A stretch of 64,000 nt of DNA from Acidobacteriota bacterium (GTDB taxonomy: Bacteria; Acidobacteriota; Terriglobia; Bryobacterales; Bryobacteraceae), in assembly GCA_016870995.1 (NCBI GenBank), contig VFZU01000010.1, positions 1-64,000 on the forward strand. The letters are read 5' to 3'. Made by a program: the position numbers and the translations under genes. The notes under the pieces were generated by a model. It was given only the letters and a program-made list of their open reading frames with translations, ran no database searches and was not told the DNA's origin. Below, piece after piece: positions 26,060 through 34,608 of the stretch; the first letter of the stretch is position 1; each line of letters begins with the position of its first letter.

Positions 26060-26770
26060 ATGAGATCAGGTTTGTTTCCAACTCCTTGTTTGATACCAGA
26101 GCCCGCGCACATCCTCCTGCGCGGGCTCCTTTTTCTGTTTGCGATTTCGACCAACGCCGAGACGCTAGTCCTTGGCCTCGCAGGCGGTTGGGAAGATCCC
26201 CACGCCCCGTGGTCGATCACACGCCGTATCGCCAATCGTCTCGAACCCACCCACCCCAACGTTCATTTCGAGACGCTAGGTAATCACGATCTCAAAGCTG
26301 CCCGCAAGCTGATCTTTCAAACCCTCGATCAAGATCGCGACGGCAAGCTCAGTAAGGCCGAGCGCGATGATGCGCAGCTCATCCTTTACGGCCAATCGCT
26401 CGGCGGCTCAGCCACCATCCGCTTATGTCGCTGGCTCAAAAAGCAGGAAGTCCCGGTCCGGCTCACAGTGCAAATCGATAGTGTCGGCTTACGCGACGGC
26501 AAAATCCCGAGTAATGTTCGCGAAGCTGCCAACCTCTACCAGCACGACCTCGGCCCCATCCGCGGTCAATCCACGATCCGCCCTGAAGACCCCAAGCGCA
26601 CAGTCATCCTTGGCAATTGGCGCTACACCTATCCGAAAGACAAGATCCTCGATACGACCAAGATGCCGTTGGCACATCGCATCATTCTCAACCCGCACCT
26701 CAAAATGGAGTTCGATCCCGAAGTCATCGCAAAGGTGGCGGATCTGATCGCAACCTCTCTCAGCCATTAA
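26060..26770 (+). CDS. Alpha/beta hydrolase-like protein with EF-hand loop
   Basis: A 236-residue protein, probably exported (signal-like stretch LLRGLLFLFAISTNA). A calcium-loop pattern DQDRDGKLSKAE lies directly ahead of LILYGQSLGGSATIRL, whose GQSLG is a serine nucleophile elbow. Later segments (VRLTVQIDSVGLRDGKIPSN, RTVILGNWRYTYP) fit an alpha/beta hydrolase core. I recall related acidobacterial proteins with the same Asp-rich loop before the elbow, but know no substrate. The start is uncertain: the terminator-like hairpin lies inside the first 25 codons from the ATG at 26060, so a later non-ATG start could be right. Confidence 0.55.
   Translation: MRSGLFPTPCLIPEPAHILLRGLLFLFAISTNAETLVLGLAGGWEDPHAPWSITRRIANRLEPTHPNVHFETLGNHDLKAARKLIFQTLDQDRDGKLSKAERDDAQLILYGQSLGGSATIRLCRWLKKQEVPVRLTVQIDSVGLRDGKIPSNVREAANLYQHDLGPIRGQSTIRPEDPKRTVILGNWRYTYPKDKILDTTKMPLAHRIILNPHLKMEFDPEVIAKVADLIATSLSH
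26100..26135 (+). terminator. Strong terminator hairpin within the 5' end of a gene
   Basis: GAGCCCGCGCA pairs perfectly over 11 bases with TGCGCGGGCTC around an eight-base loop, and TTTTT follows one base later. It would end the BON-domain transcript. It also lies in the signal-peptide region of the next ORF, so it could act there as an attenuator. Confidence 0.8.
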
Positions 26771-26797
26771 GGGTCTTTTGGTGCAACATCTCAATTT

Positions 26798-27736
26798 ATG
26801 GCTGATCCCCTTCGATATTTTTACGACGCCAAACAGCGAGAATTGGCCGATCAAATCTGGACGATCGCTGCCACCAAAACCACTTTCTACACAACGGTCT
26901 GCTCGATGAATCGCTACTGGTTCAATTCATCGGACGCAAGACGCCTACTCCATGCCAAGGACTAGACCACATATTGGCGGCAGGATGGAGGGCCCGAAGA
27001 CAACGAAGCCGTGAATCGTCAGTTAGGCAAAGACAAGAATTACTACTCAGGCGAATGCATTGCTGATGTAGAGCATTTCTTTGTCGCCGCATTCATGGAA
27101 GTTGCTATCAGTCCTTCACTCACACAGGTCGGTATCCTTGGATGGGAAGTCTTTGATATCACGCTCAAGCGCCCCGTTCTCAAGGCAATGGAAGCAGATA
27201 TACATGGACGCGATGTGACAACTGCTTTCTTGGGCGGCTTTCACAAAGGCTTTGACGGGTGGCTTAAGTCAGCCAAATGGAATGGTGGCCAAGCGATTCG
27301 CGCGCAATCCGGTATCGCCTTCGGTGCCGAAATTATAGAAGGGCACACGATCTTGCCCCTCGAGCCCTCCATGGGCATTGCCCGTGCGACAGTGGCTCTT
27401 CGCGATGCGGTGAATTTCGTAGAAAAAGTCCTGGCTTCACCTCCTCCGCCCCGCCTTGACTCTGCACCCATTGGCATTTGTCCGATCCCTCCCAAACCCG
27501 GAGTCCCCGATAAAGAATTCAAACTGGATTTCAACGACCCCAAACGCCGCTCGCTGTCCGCTGTTTCCATGGCTGTTTACAACACCTTCGACTTATGGCC
27601 TCTGATCTGGTGGCACAACCCCAGCTTGGCTGCCAATCCGAATAGGCTCAAAGGTCTCACCCATGTCCGCTACCGAGAGCTATCCACATACACGCAGGCC
27701 GACATCGCCGCCGCAAAGGCCGCAGCGCCTTCTTAG
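26798..27736 (+). pseudogene. Unknown gene interrupted by in-frame TAG
   Basis: Reading from the ATG at 26798 gives MADPLRYFYDAKQRELADQI and 35 more residues, then TAG at 26963. The same frame continues TTYWRQDGGPEDNEAVNRQL and stays open to 27736, about 313 codons in all. The ORF track shows only the second part from an internal GTG. Segments such as HFFVAAFMEVAISPSLTQVG, LGGFHKGFDGWLKSAKWNGG and a proline-rich SPPPPRLDSAP are protein-like, but I do not recognise the family. The TAG could be a mutated CAG, a sequence error, or the end of one small ORF with a second gene starting later. No signal peptide is visible. Confidence 0.45.
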
Positions 27737-27750
27737 AAGAAGTACCCTCT

Positions 27751-29121
27751 TTAGACCTGCACTTTTTTCCAGCGACCCATCTTGAAGGCAACGATGCCGC
27801 ACACCGCTAGCAAACTCTCGGTCATCGTCACAGTTGCGAACACGCCGTTTGGCCCCCATTGTCCAGCTAGATAGTGGGCCATTGGCAATTGAAACAACCA
27901 GTAACAAAACACATTGATCATCGTGGGCGTAATTGTGTCCCCTGCTCCATTGAAGGCCTGCACCAGCACCAGCCCATAGGCGTACAGAAGGTACCCGTAA
28001 GAGATTAGTCGCAGCGCACTCTTGCCCACTTCCACAACAGCAGCTTCATTTGTGAAGATGCGGATCAACGGCTCTGAGAAGAAGATAAACCCTACGCTGA
28101 CGAGCCCCAGGAAGATCATGTTGTAGAACCCACACAGCCACGCCGCCCGCTCGCTCCGCTCCGGTTTCCCTGCCCCCAGGTTCTGCCCCATCAGCGTGGC
28201 AGCAGCTCCACCCAATCCCCAACTCGGCAGAATCGTGAAGATGATAATCCGGATCGCGATTGTGTACCCTGCGGTTGCCGTACTGCCAAACTGCGCCACA
28301 ATCCGACTCAGCATCAGCCAGCTTGCCGTTCCAATCAGATACTGCACCATCGCTGGGAAGCTCACCTTCAGCATGTCCCAGATCAACTCCAGATTGGGCC
28401 GTAGATGCCACAGCCTCATCTGCCATCGCTCTCCGGGTTGAAATAACTGGTAGAACTGATAGCAAACGCCGACACTTCGCCCAATCGTCGTCGCCACAGC
28501 CGAGCCAGCAACCCCCATTGCAGGAAACGGTCCCCACCCGAAGATCAGACAAGGGTCGAGAACCAGATTTACCCCATTGGCAATCCACAACACCCGCATC
28601 GCAATCGCCGCATCGCCGGCCCCGCGAAAAATCGCATTGATCAAGAAGATCAGAATGATCGAATAGGTGCCCCCGAACATGATCGTCGTATAGCCATAGC
28701 CGCTTTCGACAACCGCCATATCGGGTGACATCCAGCCGAGCATTGTCTTGGCGCACAGCGCTGCTGGCAAACCCATTGCCACGCTGAAAAACAACCCAAT
28801 CAGAATCGCCTGACCCGCCGAAGCACTCGCACCCTCGGGATCTTTTTCCCCAATCCGCCGCGCGACAAATGCAGTCGCCCCAGCGCACAAACCCATCGCC
28901 ACCCCAAAGACGATTGTTTCCATCGCCTCCGTCAAGCCAACTGTTGCCACGGCGGCCGGGCCCAGCCCGGCCACCCAGAACACATTCACGATGACGAACA
29001 AGCTCTCCATCGAGAGCTCCAGCACCATCGGGATCGCGAGCAATGCAATCGCCCGCTTCAAGCTTCCCTCAGTGAAGTCCTGATCGCTGCCCCTCAGGGC
29101 TTCCTTGAGGGTTTCGATCAA
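27751..29121 (-). CDS. MATE-family efflux transporter
   Basis: A 456-residue membrane protein with twelve hydrophobic helices in two similar halves. The opening [20 protein letters not shown] and [20 protein letters not shown] matches the conserved start of MATE proteins. The second half has [20 protein letters not shown] and [20 protein letters not shown], where the [17 protein letters not shown] loop is diagnostic. These antiporters export drugs or metabolites in exchange for Na+ or H+. Its start overlaps the typA stop by four bases, so the two are cotranscribed; I see no functional reason for the link. Confidence 0.92.
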   Translation of the reverse strand: MIETLKEALRGSDQDFTEGSLKRAIALLAIPMVLELSMESLFVIVNVFWVAGLGPAAVATVGLTEAMETIVFGVAMGLCAGATAFVARRIGEKDPEGASASAGQAILIGLFFSVAMGLPAALCAKTMLGWMSPDMAVVESGYGYTTIMFGGTYSIILIFLINAIFRGAGDAAIAMRVLWIANGVNLVLDPCLIFGWGPFPAMGVAGSAVATTIGRSVGVCYQFYQLFQPGERWQMRLWHLRPNLELIWDMLKVSFPAMVQYLIGTASWLMLSRIVAQFGSTATAGYTIAIRIIIFTILPSWGLGGAAATLMGQNLGAGKPERSERAAWLCGFYNMIFLGLVSVGFIFFSEPLIRIFTNEAAVVEVGKSALRLISYGYLLYAYGLVLVQAFNGAGDTITPTMINVFCYWLFQLPMAHYLAGQWGPNGVFATVTMTESLLAVCGIVAFKMGRWKKVQV

Positions 29122-30917
29122 CGCTGATTTGCCTTTAGAATTTTCTTACGCAACCGGATCGACTTCGGCGTGATCTCGACAAATTCATCGATCTCGATGA
29201 ATTCGATCGCGAGTTCTAGCGTCATGATCTTCGGCGGCACCAGGCGAATCGCATCGTCCGCCGACGAGCTACGCATGTTCGTCAGCTTCTTTTCACGCAC
29301 GATGTTCACGTTCAAATCGGAATCACGCGAGTTCTCGCCAACGATCATGCCTTCGTACACTTCCTGCCCGGGCGACATAAAAATCTCGCCGCGCTCCTGC
29401 AGGCCGTTGATCGCAAATGCCGTCGTCACGCCAGCGCGATCGGAAATCAACACACCCGTCGGGCGCATGGGAATGTCGCCCTGCCAATCCATGTAGCCAT
29501 TGAATAGCGAGTTCATAATCGCGGTTCCACGAGTCTCCGTCAGCATCTCGTTGCGAATCCCAATCAACCCGCGCGACGGCACCTGGAACTCAAGCCGCAC
29601 GCGACCCGAGCCATGGTTGACCATCTTCATCATCTTGCCCTTGCGGTAGCCCATCTTCTCGATCACCACGCCAATAAAGGCTTCCGAGCAATCGATCAAC
29701 AGGATTTCTTGCGGTTCCTTGAGCACGCCATCGATTTCCTTGGTTACGATTTCGGGCTTCGATACCTGCAGTTCATAACCTTCGCGCCGCATCGTTTCGA
29801 TCAGAATTGCCAATTGCAATTCACCGCGGCCCATCACCTTCATGCTGTCGGGCGAGCCGGTGTCTTCCACCTTCAGCGCCACGTTCGTGAGCAGTTCCTT
29901 CTCGAGGCGGTCCTTCAAATTGCGCGAGGTCACCAATGAACCTTCGCGACCCACAAAGGGAGACGTGTTGATCGTAAACGTCATCGCAATTGTCGGCTCG
30001 TCGATGTGGATCTTCGGCAGCGGCTTCGGGTTTTCAACTTCCGTAACCGTCTCGCCGATCGTGATTCCTTCCACGCCAGCAATCGAAATGATGTCGCCGG
30101 GATAAGCTTCCGTCTCATCCATGCGCTTCAGGCCTTCGAAGCTGTACATCTTCGTGATGCGTGTCTTTTGCAGGCTGCCATCGATCTTGGCGATGTTCAC
30201 TTCCTGGCCGTGCTTCAGAGTTCCGTTGAACACGCGCCCAACTCCCAAGCGGCCCAGGTAGTCGGAATAATCGAGGTTGGCGATCAGCATCTGCAACGGA
30301 GCCTCGGCCGATCCCTTCGGCGGCGGGATGTGTTTGATGATCGTTTCAAACAAAGGCTCGAGAGTCGTTGCCTCTTCCTCCATGCTCATCTTGGCGACAC
30401 CCTGCTTGCCAATCGCGTACACCACAGGAAACTCTAATTGATGCTCCTGAGCATCAAGGTCAATAAACAGGTCGTAGACTTCGTTCAGCACTTCCTGCAC
30501 TCGTGCATCCGGCCGGTCGATCTTGTTGATCACGACGATCGGAGTCAGATGCGCTTCAAGAGCTTTCGACAGCACGTAGCGCGTTTGCGGCAACGGACCT
30601 TCACTTGCGTCGACCAGCAGCATGACGCCGTCAACCATCTTGAGCGCCCGCTCTACTTCTCCACCGAAGTCGCTGTGGCCCGGGGTGTCGCAGATGTTGA
30701 TCTTGACGCCCTTGTAGCGGATCCCGGTGATCTTGGCGAGAATCGTGATGCCACGTTCGCGCTCCAGATCATTCGAATCCATGACGCGATCCTTCAATTC
30801 TTCGTTCGAGCGGAAGATGCCGCTCTGCCGCAGCATGGTGTCGACCAGCGTCGTCTTTCCATGGTCTACGTGCGCAACAATAGCGATGTTTCTTACTTTG
30901 TCAGGTGAAAAAGGCAT
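29118..30917 (-). CDS. typA: Translational GTPase TypA/BipA
   Basis: A 599-residue ribosome-binding GTPase that aids 50S assembly and stress adaptation. The GTP-binding motifs are visible: [12 protein letters not shown] (G1), RGITILAK (G2), [12 protein letters not shown] (G3) and NKIDRPDAR (G4). Then come the EF-G-like domains II, III and V, and the TypA-specific C-terminal region, with [12 protein letters not shown]-like and [16 protein letters not shown] segments that identify BipA rather than LepA or EF-G. Length is normal. It shares its transcript with the downstream MATE gene and is divergent from der, 48 bases away. Confidence 0.96.
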   Translation of the reverse strand: MPFSPDKVRNIAIVAHVDHGKTTLVDTMLRQSGIFRSNEELKDRVMDSNDLERERGITILAKITGIRYKGVKINICDTPGHSDFGGEVERALKMVDGVMLLVDASEGPLPQTRYVLSKALEAHLTPIVVINKIDRPDARVQEVLNEVYDLFIDLDAQEHQLEFPVVYAIGKQGVAKMSMEEEATTLEPLFETIIKHIPPPKGSAEAPLQMLIANLDYSDYLGRLGVGRVFNGTLKHGQEVNIAKIDGSLQKTRITKMYSFEGLKRMDETEAYPGDIISIAGVEGITIGETVTEVENPKPLPKIHIDEPTIAMTFTINTSPFVGREGSLVTSRNLKDRLEKELLTNVALKVEDTGSPDSMKVMGRGELQLAILIETMRREGYELQVSKPEIVTKEIDGVLKEPQEILLIDCSEAFIGVVIEKMGYRKGKMMKMVNHGSGRVRLEFQVPSRGLIGIRNEMLTETRGTAIMNSLFNGYMDWQGDIPMRPTGVLISDRAGVTTAFAINGLQERGEIFMSPGQEVYEGMIVGENSRDSDLNVNIVREKKLTNMRSSSADDAIRLVPPKIMTLELAIEFIEIDEFVEITPKSIRLRKKILKANQR

Positions 30918-30965
30918 GAGAGGGGTAATCTATAGAATCGCACGTTACTGCTACCCTAGGGGTGG

Positions 30966-32366
30966 ATGGCTCAAACCACGAACTCTTCCACGGTCGTCAT
31001 CGTTGGCCGGCCCAACGTGGGGAAGTCGACTCTCTTCAACGCAATCACTGGCACCCGCCGCTCCATCGTGGGCGACGAGCCAGGTATCACGCGTGACCGC
31101 ATTCGCGGCGTCGGCAAGTATCGCAACCGTCATTTTGAGGTCATCGATACTGGCGGCATCATTCCCAACGACGATGATCTGATTCCCGCCAATATCCTCA
31201 AGCAAGCTAGAAAAGCCTTTGAGGAAGCCTCTCAAATCGTCTTCGTAATCGACGGCCGCACCGAAATCACCGCTGCCGATCGCGACTTGGCACAGATGCT
31301 GCGCCGCCTTGGCAAGCCGATTACTCTTGCCGTCAACAAGATCGACGTCGAGAAGCGGGAGATCCTAACCAGCGACTTCCACGTCCTCGGGCTCGATCCT
31401 GTCATCTCGATTTCCGCCGAGCATCGCATTGGCATCGACAACCTTCTCGAGCACATCACTGCCGATTTCCCCGAAGGCCCTGTTGAAGACGAGAAGCCCG
31501 CCAAGCGCCCGATCAAGATCGCCATCATCGGTCGGCCCAACGTCGGCAAATCTACACTACTCAATTCCCTCACCGGCACCGAGCGCGCCATCGTCTCCCC
31601 CGTCGCCGGCACCACGCGCGACGCCGTAGACGAAACCATCACGCTCGGCGATCAGGACTTCGTCTTCGTCGACACCGCCGGTATCCGCCGCAAGGGCAAG
31701 ACCACCGAAATGGCTGAGAAGCTCAGCGTCATGATGGCTCGTCGCCACATCAACATGGCCCACATCGTCATTGTTGTCATCGACGCTCTTGAAGGCCCCA
31801 CTGCTCAGGACGCGCACATCGCCGGCTACGCTCACGAAGAAGGCCGTCCCGTCATCATCGTTGTCAATAAATGGGACGCTCACCCGACGCGCAAGACGAC
31901 TCCATTTACTGAAGCCGTCCGCGACACGATGAAGTTTCTCGAGTATGCCCCCATCGAGTTCATCTCCGCCTCCAAAGGCACCAACGTCAAGCGCCTCTAC
32001 AAGTTGATTGAAAGTGCGCAAGAGGCGATGAACAAGCGCGTCTCCACGGGCGAACTCAACCGCTTCGTCGACTACATCACCCATGAAACCAACATGAAGG
32101 TGAAGTACATTACGCAGGCCAGTGTGCGGCCTCCCACATTTGTCGTATTCACCGACAAATCCAAGCCTCTGCACTTTTCCGATGAGCGCTTCCTGATCAA
32201 TCAGATCCGTAAGCACTTCCAGTTCGGCCCCACGCCCATCGCCATCAAGGCCAAGTCCACTCCGGGCCGTGGCCGTAAAGACGAGGACGGCAAGCCAAAA
32301 TCAAAGGCAGCCAAGTCGAAGGCCAGCCCTCCTCGCAACGCCGCAAAAAACGCGTCTAAGCAATAA
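30966..32366 (+). CDS. der: Ribosome biogenesis GTPase Der
   Basis: A 466-residue protein with the tandem GTPase domains unique to Der/EngA. The first G1 motif is GRPNVGKSTLFNAITGTRRS (about residues 14-33), followed by DTGGI and NKIDV; the second G1 is GRPNVGKSTLLNSLTGTERA at about residue 188, followed by DTAGIRRKGK and NKWD. A KH-like C-terminal domain follows (TQASVRPPTFVVFTDKSKPL), and the end is a Lys/Ala-rich tail of about 35 residues (KSKAAKSKASPPRN). Der acts in maturation of the 50S subunit. The last 11 bases overlap the convergent U32-like gene. Confidence 0.96.
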   Translation: MAQTTNSSTVVIVGRPNVGKSTLFNAITGTRRSIVGDEPGITRDRIRGVGKYRNRHFEVIDTGGIIPNDDDLIPANILKQARKAFEEASQIVFVIDGRTEITAADRDLAQMLRRLGKPITLAVNKIDVEKREILTSDFHVLGLDPVISISAEHRIGIDNLLEHITADFPEGPVEDEKPAKRPIKIAIIGRPNVGKSTLLNSLTGTERAIVSPVAGTTRDAVDETITLGDQDFVFVDTAGIRRKGKTTEMAEKLSVMMARRHINMAHIVIVVIDALEGPTAQDAHIAGYAHEEGRPVIIVVNKWDAHPTRKTTPFTEAVRDTMKFLEYAPIEFISASKGTNVKRLYKLIESAQEAMNKRVSTGELNRFVDYITHETNMKVKYITQASVRPPTFVVFTDKSKPLHFSDERFLINQIRKHFQFGPTPIAIKAKSTPGRGRKDEDGKPKSKAAKSKASPPRNAAKNASKQ

Positions 32367-33222
32367 AGCCCATCGCCAATTCGGCGCGCCGGACGCGCTC
32401 TCGCGTCAGCGCAATTGCCGTGTTTTCGATGTGCGTCCCATAGGGATAAATGTCCGGCGAGTTCCGCAGCCCAAACTTCAGATAAATTGGGGCCGCCACG
32501 CGAATCAGTTCCGGGATCTCGTAATAGCGTAGGAACCCGCCGATGTTATCCGGCGCTTCCACATAGAAGTCGATCGGTGCATCGACAGCCGCACGGATTG
32601 CTGCAATTTGCGGAATCGATAGATCGCTCGGAATATTGATTGTCGTCGCACCAAGATCTTCCACCAGCCGCGCCGACGCCGGGTTGCAAGGTGCCATCAT
32701 CACGCTTGTCTTGATGATCAGATCGGCAGGCAAATCGCCTCGCTTCTTGGCCTCTCCCATCACCATCAAATTCCCCAAATCGCTCACCAAAATACTGCGC
32801 ACTCCCAATCGCACCGCGCGCAAAACATCTTCCATCGCAAACGCCAGTTGATCCGCGCCTCGCAAGCTCAGTCCTAACGTCCTGCCTGCCGGGGAGAACA
32901 CCTGCGCCCCCACGTCAAATGTTGCCCTTGGACCTACAAACAGATTCACTTCGATCGAGTGCTCCTGCCCCAGCCGCACCATTTCCAGAATCTCGTCATC
33001 GGTCAGCAGCATGATGCCACTCCCCTGGCTGATGCGATCCACCGGCACCTTGCGCCGCGCCGCTTCTTCAATCACCACCGCCAGCGCCTTTGGACCCTCG
33101 GTCGATGGAATCTCAATCTTCCACGCCTTGCCGTCTGCAAATCGCTTCTGAGAAGCGGGAGCCGCTACCGGGTCGCCATCCGGCAATCCCTGAGCCGCAA
33201 GAATCTTCTTTGCTTCGTTCAT
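32356..33222 (-). CDS. U32-like TIM-barrel protein
   Basis: A 288-residue protein that appears to be a TIM barrel. Strand-helix units can be followed: WKIEIPSTEGPKALAVVIEE, HSIEVNLFVGPRATFD, VRSILVSDLGNLMVMGEAKK, LIIKTSVMMAPCNPASARLV and DAPIDFYVEAPDNIGGFLRY. The arrangement, and the phrase about an evenly spaced S-D-L-G strand, resembles peptidase U32/YhbU-type proteins. The U32 Cys-containing signature is missing and the protein is shorter than collagenase-like members. Radical or tRNA/ubiquinone-hydroxylating partners of U32 proteins are not nearby. Treat the activity as unknown. Confidence 0.42.
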   Translation of the reverse strand: MNEAKKILAAQGLPDGDPVAAPASQKRFADGKAWKIEIPSTEGPKALAVVIEEAARRKVPVDRISQGSGIMLLTDDEILEMVRLGQEHSIEVNLFVGPRATFDVGAQVFSPAGRTLGLSLRGADQLAFAMEDVLRAVRLGVRSILVSDLGNLMVMGEAKKRGDLPADLIIKTSVMMAPCNPASARLVEDLGATTINIPSDLSIPQIAAIRAAVDAPIDFYVEAPDNIGGFLRYYEIPELIRVAAPIYLKFGLRNSPDIYPYGTHIENTAIALTRERVRRAELAMGFIA

Positions 33223-33235
33223 TGCGAACCTTATT

Positions 33236-34405
33236 CTATGCTGCCCGCTTCAGCGGCTCCGTTCCCTCGTTGAGTATGTCGAGGTAGCGCTGGTAGCAAT
33301 ACACCTGATACCGCTCCTTGCCACTGATCTCGCATAACACTTCTTCCTCAATCATAGTTGCGATCTGCTTGCTCACGCCCGGCCCGGTGAGGTCCATCGC
33401 CTTGGCCAACTTGGGTGCCTGCCAGATTGGCCTTTGCCTCAACAACTCATGCATGCGCAGTAAAGTACTCGACGATCGCCGATGCGTCTCAAGCCGCTTA
33501 CGATCCGCTTCGAACAAAGCCACCAATCGCCGCGCTTTCGAATACGCGTTCTCCGCCGTTGAGGCAATGCCCTCCAGATAGAAAGCCAGCCAGCCTTCCC
33601 AATCACCATCTACGCGAACTGCCTGGAGCAGTCCATAGTAGCGATCGCGATTCTGCTTGAAGAACAGGCTCAGGTACAAAATCGGCTCATGAATCACACC
33701 TTGCGAACAAAGCATCAGTGTGATCAACTGCCGGCCCAGCCTTGCATTGCCATCGAGAAACGAATGGATGCTTTCAAACTGAACATGCGCCATGCCTGCT
33801 CGAATCAGCGGTGGCACGCCGGGTTGCTCCGCATGGATAAAACGCTCCAGCGCGTCCAGGCATTCCAGCATCTCCTCTGGTGGCGGCGGAACATAGATTG
33901 CATTCCTTGGCATGGTCCCGCCGATCCAGTTTTGGCTCGTACGAAACTCACCTGGCTGCTTCTCGCTACCCCGGCCGCGCTGCAGCAATCGCGCGTGCAT
34001 CTCGCGGAGCAATCGCAGCGACAGCGGCAGGCTATGCCTCATCCGTTCGACGCCATGAAAGAGCGCTCCGACGTAATTCGACACTTCTTCTACATCCTCT
34101 TCCGGCACTCCGGGCGCTTGTTCGTTCTCAAACATCAACAAGTCCGCGACCGATGACTGCGTGCCTTCAATCTGCGAAGACAACACTGCCTCCTTGCGCA
34201 CGTAGTGATAGATGAAGAGTGGCAGATCGGGCAACAATAGCCCAAGTGCGTCCAGCCGGCCCAGTGCCAAATTCGCTCTCTTATACAGCTCCAAATCCTG
34301 CCCCAACTCCACCGGCGGCACCGGTGGCAGAGGGTTCGGAGCGAACGCCCTGACCTCTTCGTTGCCAAATCGGGTGACTTTATACCTGCCCGTGCAACCT
34401 CTCAT
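33236..34405 (-). CDS. Fic-family protein with C-terminal winged helix
   Basis: A 389-residue protein. The N-terminal Fic_N-like part contains the inhibitory-helix pattern SSQIEGTQSS at about residue 77. The Fic motif reads HSFLDGNARLGRQL at about residue 211, close to the consensus HPFx(D/E)GN(G/K)R; Ser replaces Pro and Ala replaces the last Gly. The C-terminal 90 residues look like a winged helix (PKLAKAMDLTGPGVSKQIAT). Fic proteins usually transfer AMP from ATP to a target protein, and those with an intact inhibitory Glu keep themselves inactive. The HTH end suggests control of its own promoter, which carries a palindrome. No obvious partner antitoxin is adjacent. Substrate unknown. Confidence 0.85.
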   Translation of the reverse strand: MRGCTGRYKVTRFGNEEVRAFAPNPLPPVPPVELGQDLELYKRANLALGRLDALGLLLPDLPLFIYHYVRKEAVLSSQIEGTQSSVADLLMFENEQAPGVPEEDVEEVSNYVGALFHGVERMRHSLPLSLRLLREMHARLLQRGRGSEKQPGEFRTSQNWIGGTMPRNAIYVPPPPEEMLECLDALERFIHAEQPGVPPLIRAGMAHVQFESIHSFLDGNARLGRQLITLMLCSQGVIHEPILYLSLFFKQNRDRYYGLLQAVRVDGDWEGWLAFYLEGIASTAENAYSKARRLVALFEADRKRLETHRRSSSTLLRMHELLRQRPIWQAPKLAKAMDLTGPGVSKQIATMIEEEVLCEISGKERYQVYCYQRYLDILNEGTEPLKRAA

Positions 34406-34415
34406 AAGCTCAGTT

Positions 34416-34437
34416 TAAGGAAACTTTCGTTTCCTTA
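34416..34437. promoter_or_regulatory. Palindrome upstream of the Fic gene
   Basis: TAAGGAAAC and its exact complement GTTTCCTTA are separated by four bases, 10 bases upstream of the Fic start codon. The half-site TTTCCTTA recurs at about 34509-34516 and related CCTTAA and TAAG strings lie between. A helix-turn-helix regulator, possibly the Fic protein itself, could bind here; inferred from position only. Confidence 0.4.
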
Positions 34438-34608
34438 TCAATCCATAAGAAAACTTTGAAGATCCAAACTATCCTTAAGTCAACTACCAGGCCTCTAAGG
34501 CAACTCGCCTTTCCTTAACGTCCCTGAACCTACACACCCACTTTCGTTATCATGAGATGTGGCGTGCATGCGTGCGATTTCGCGCTTCCACGCCCCAAAA
34601 GTACCTAC

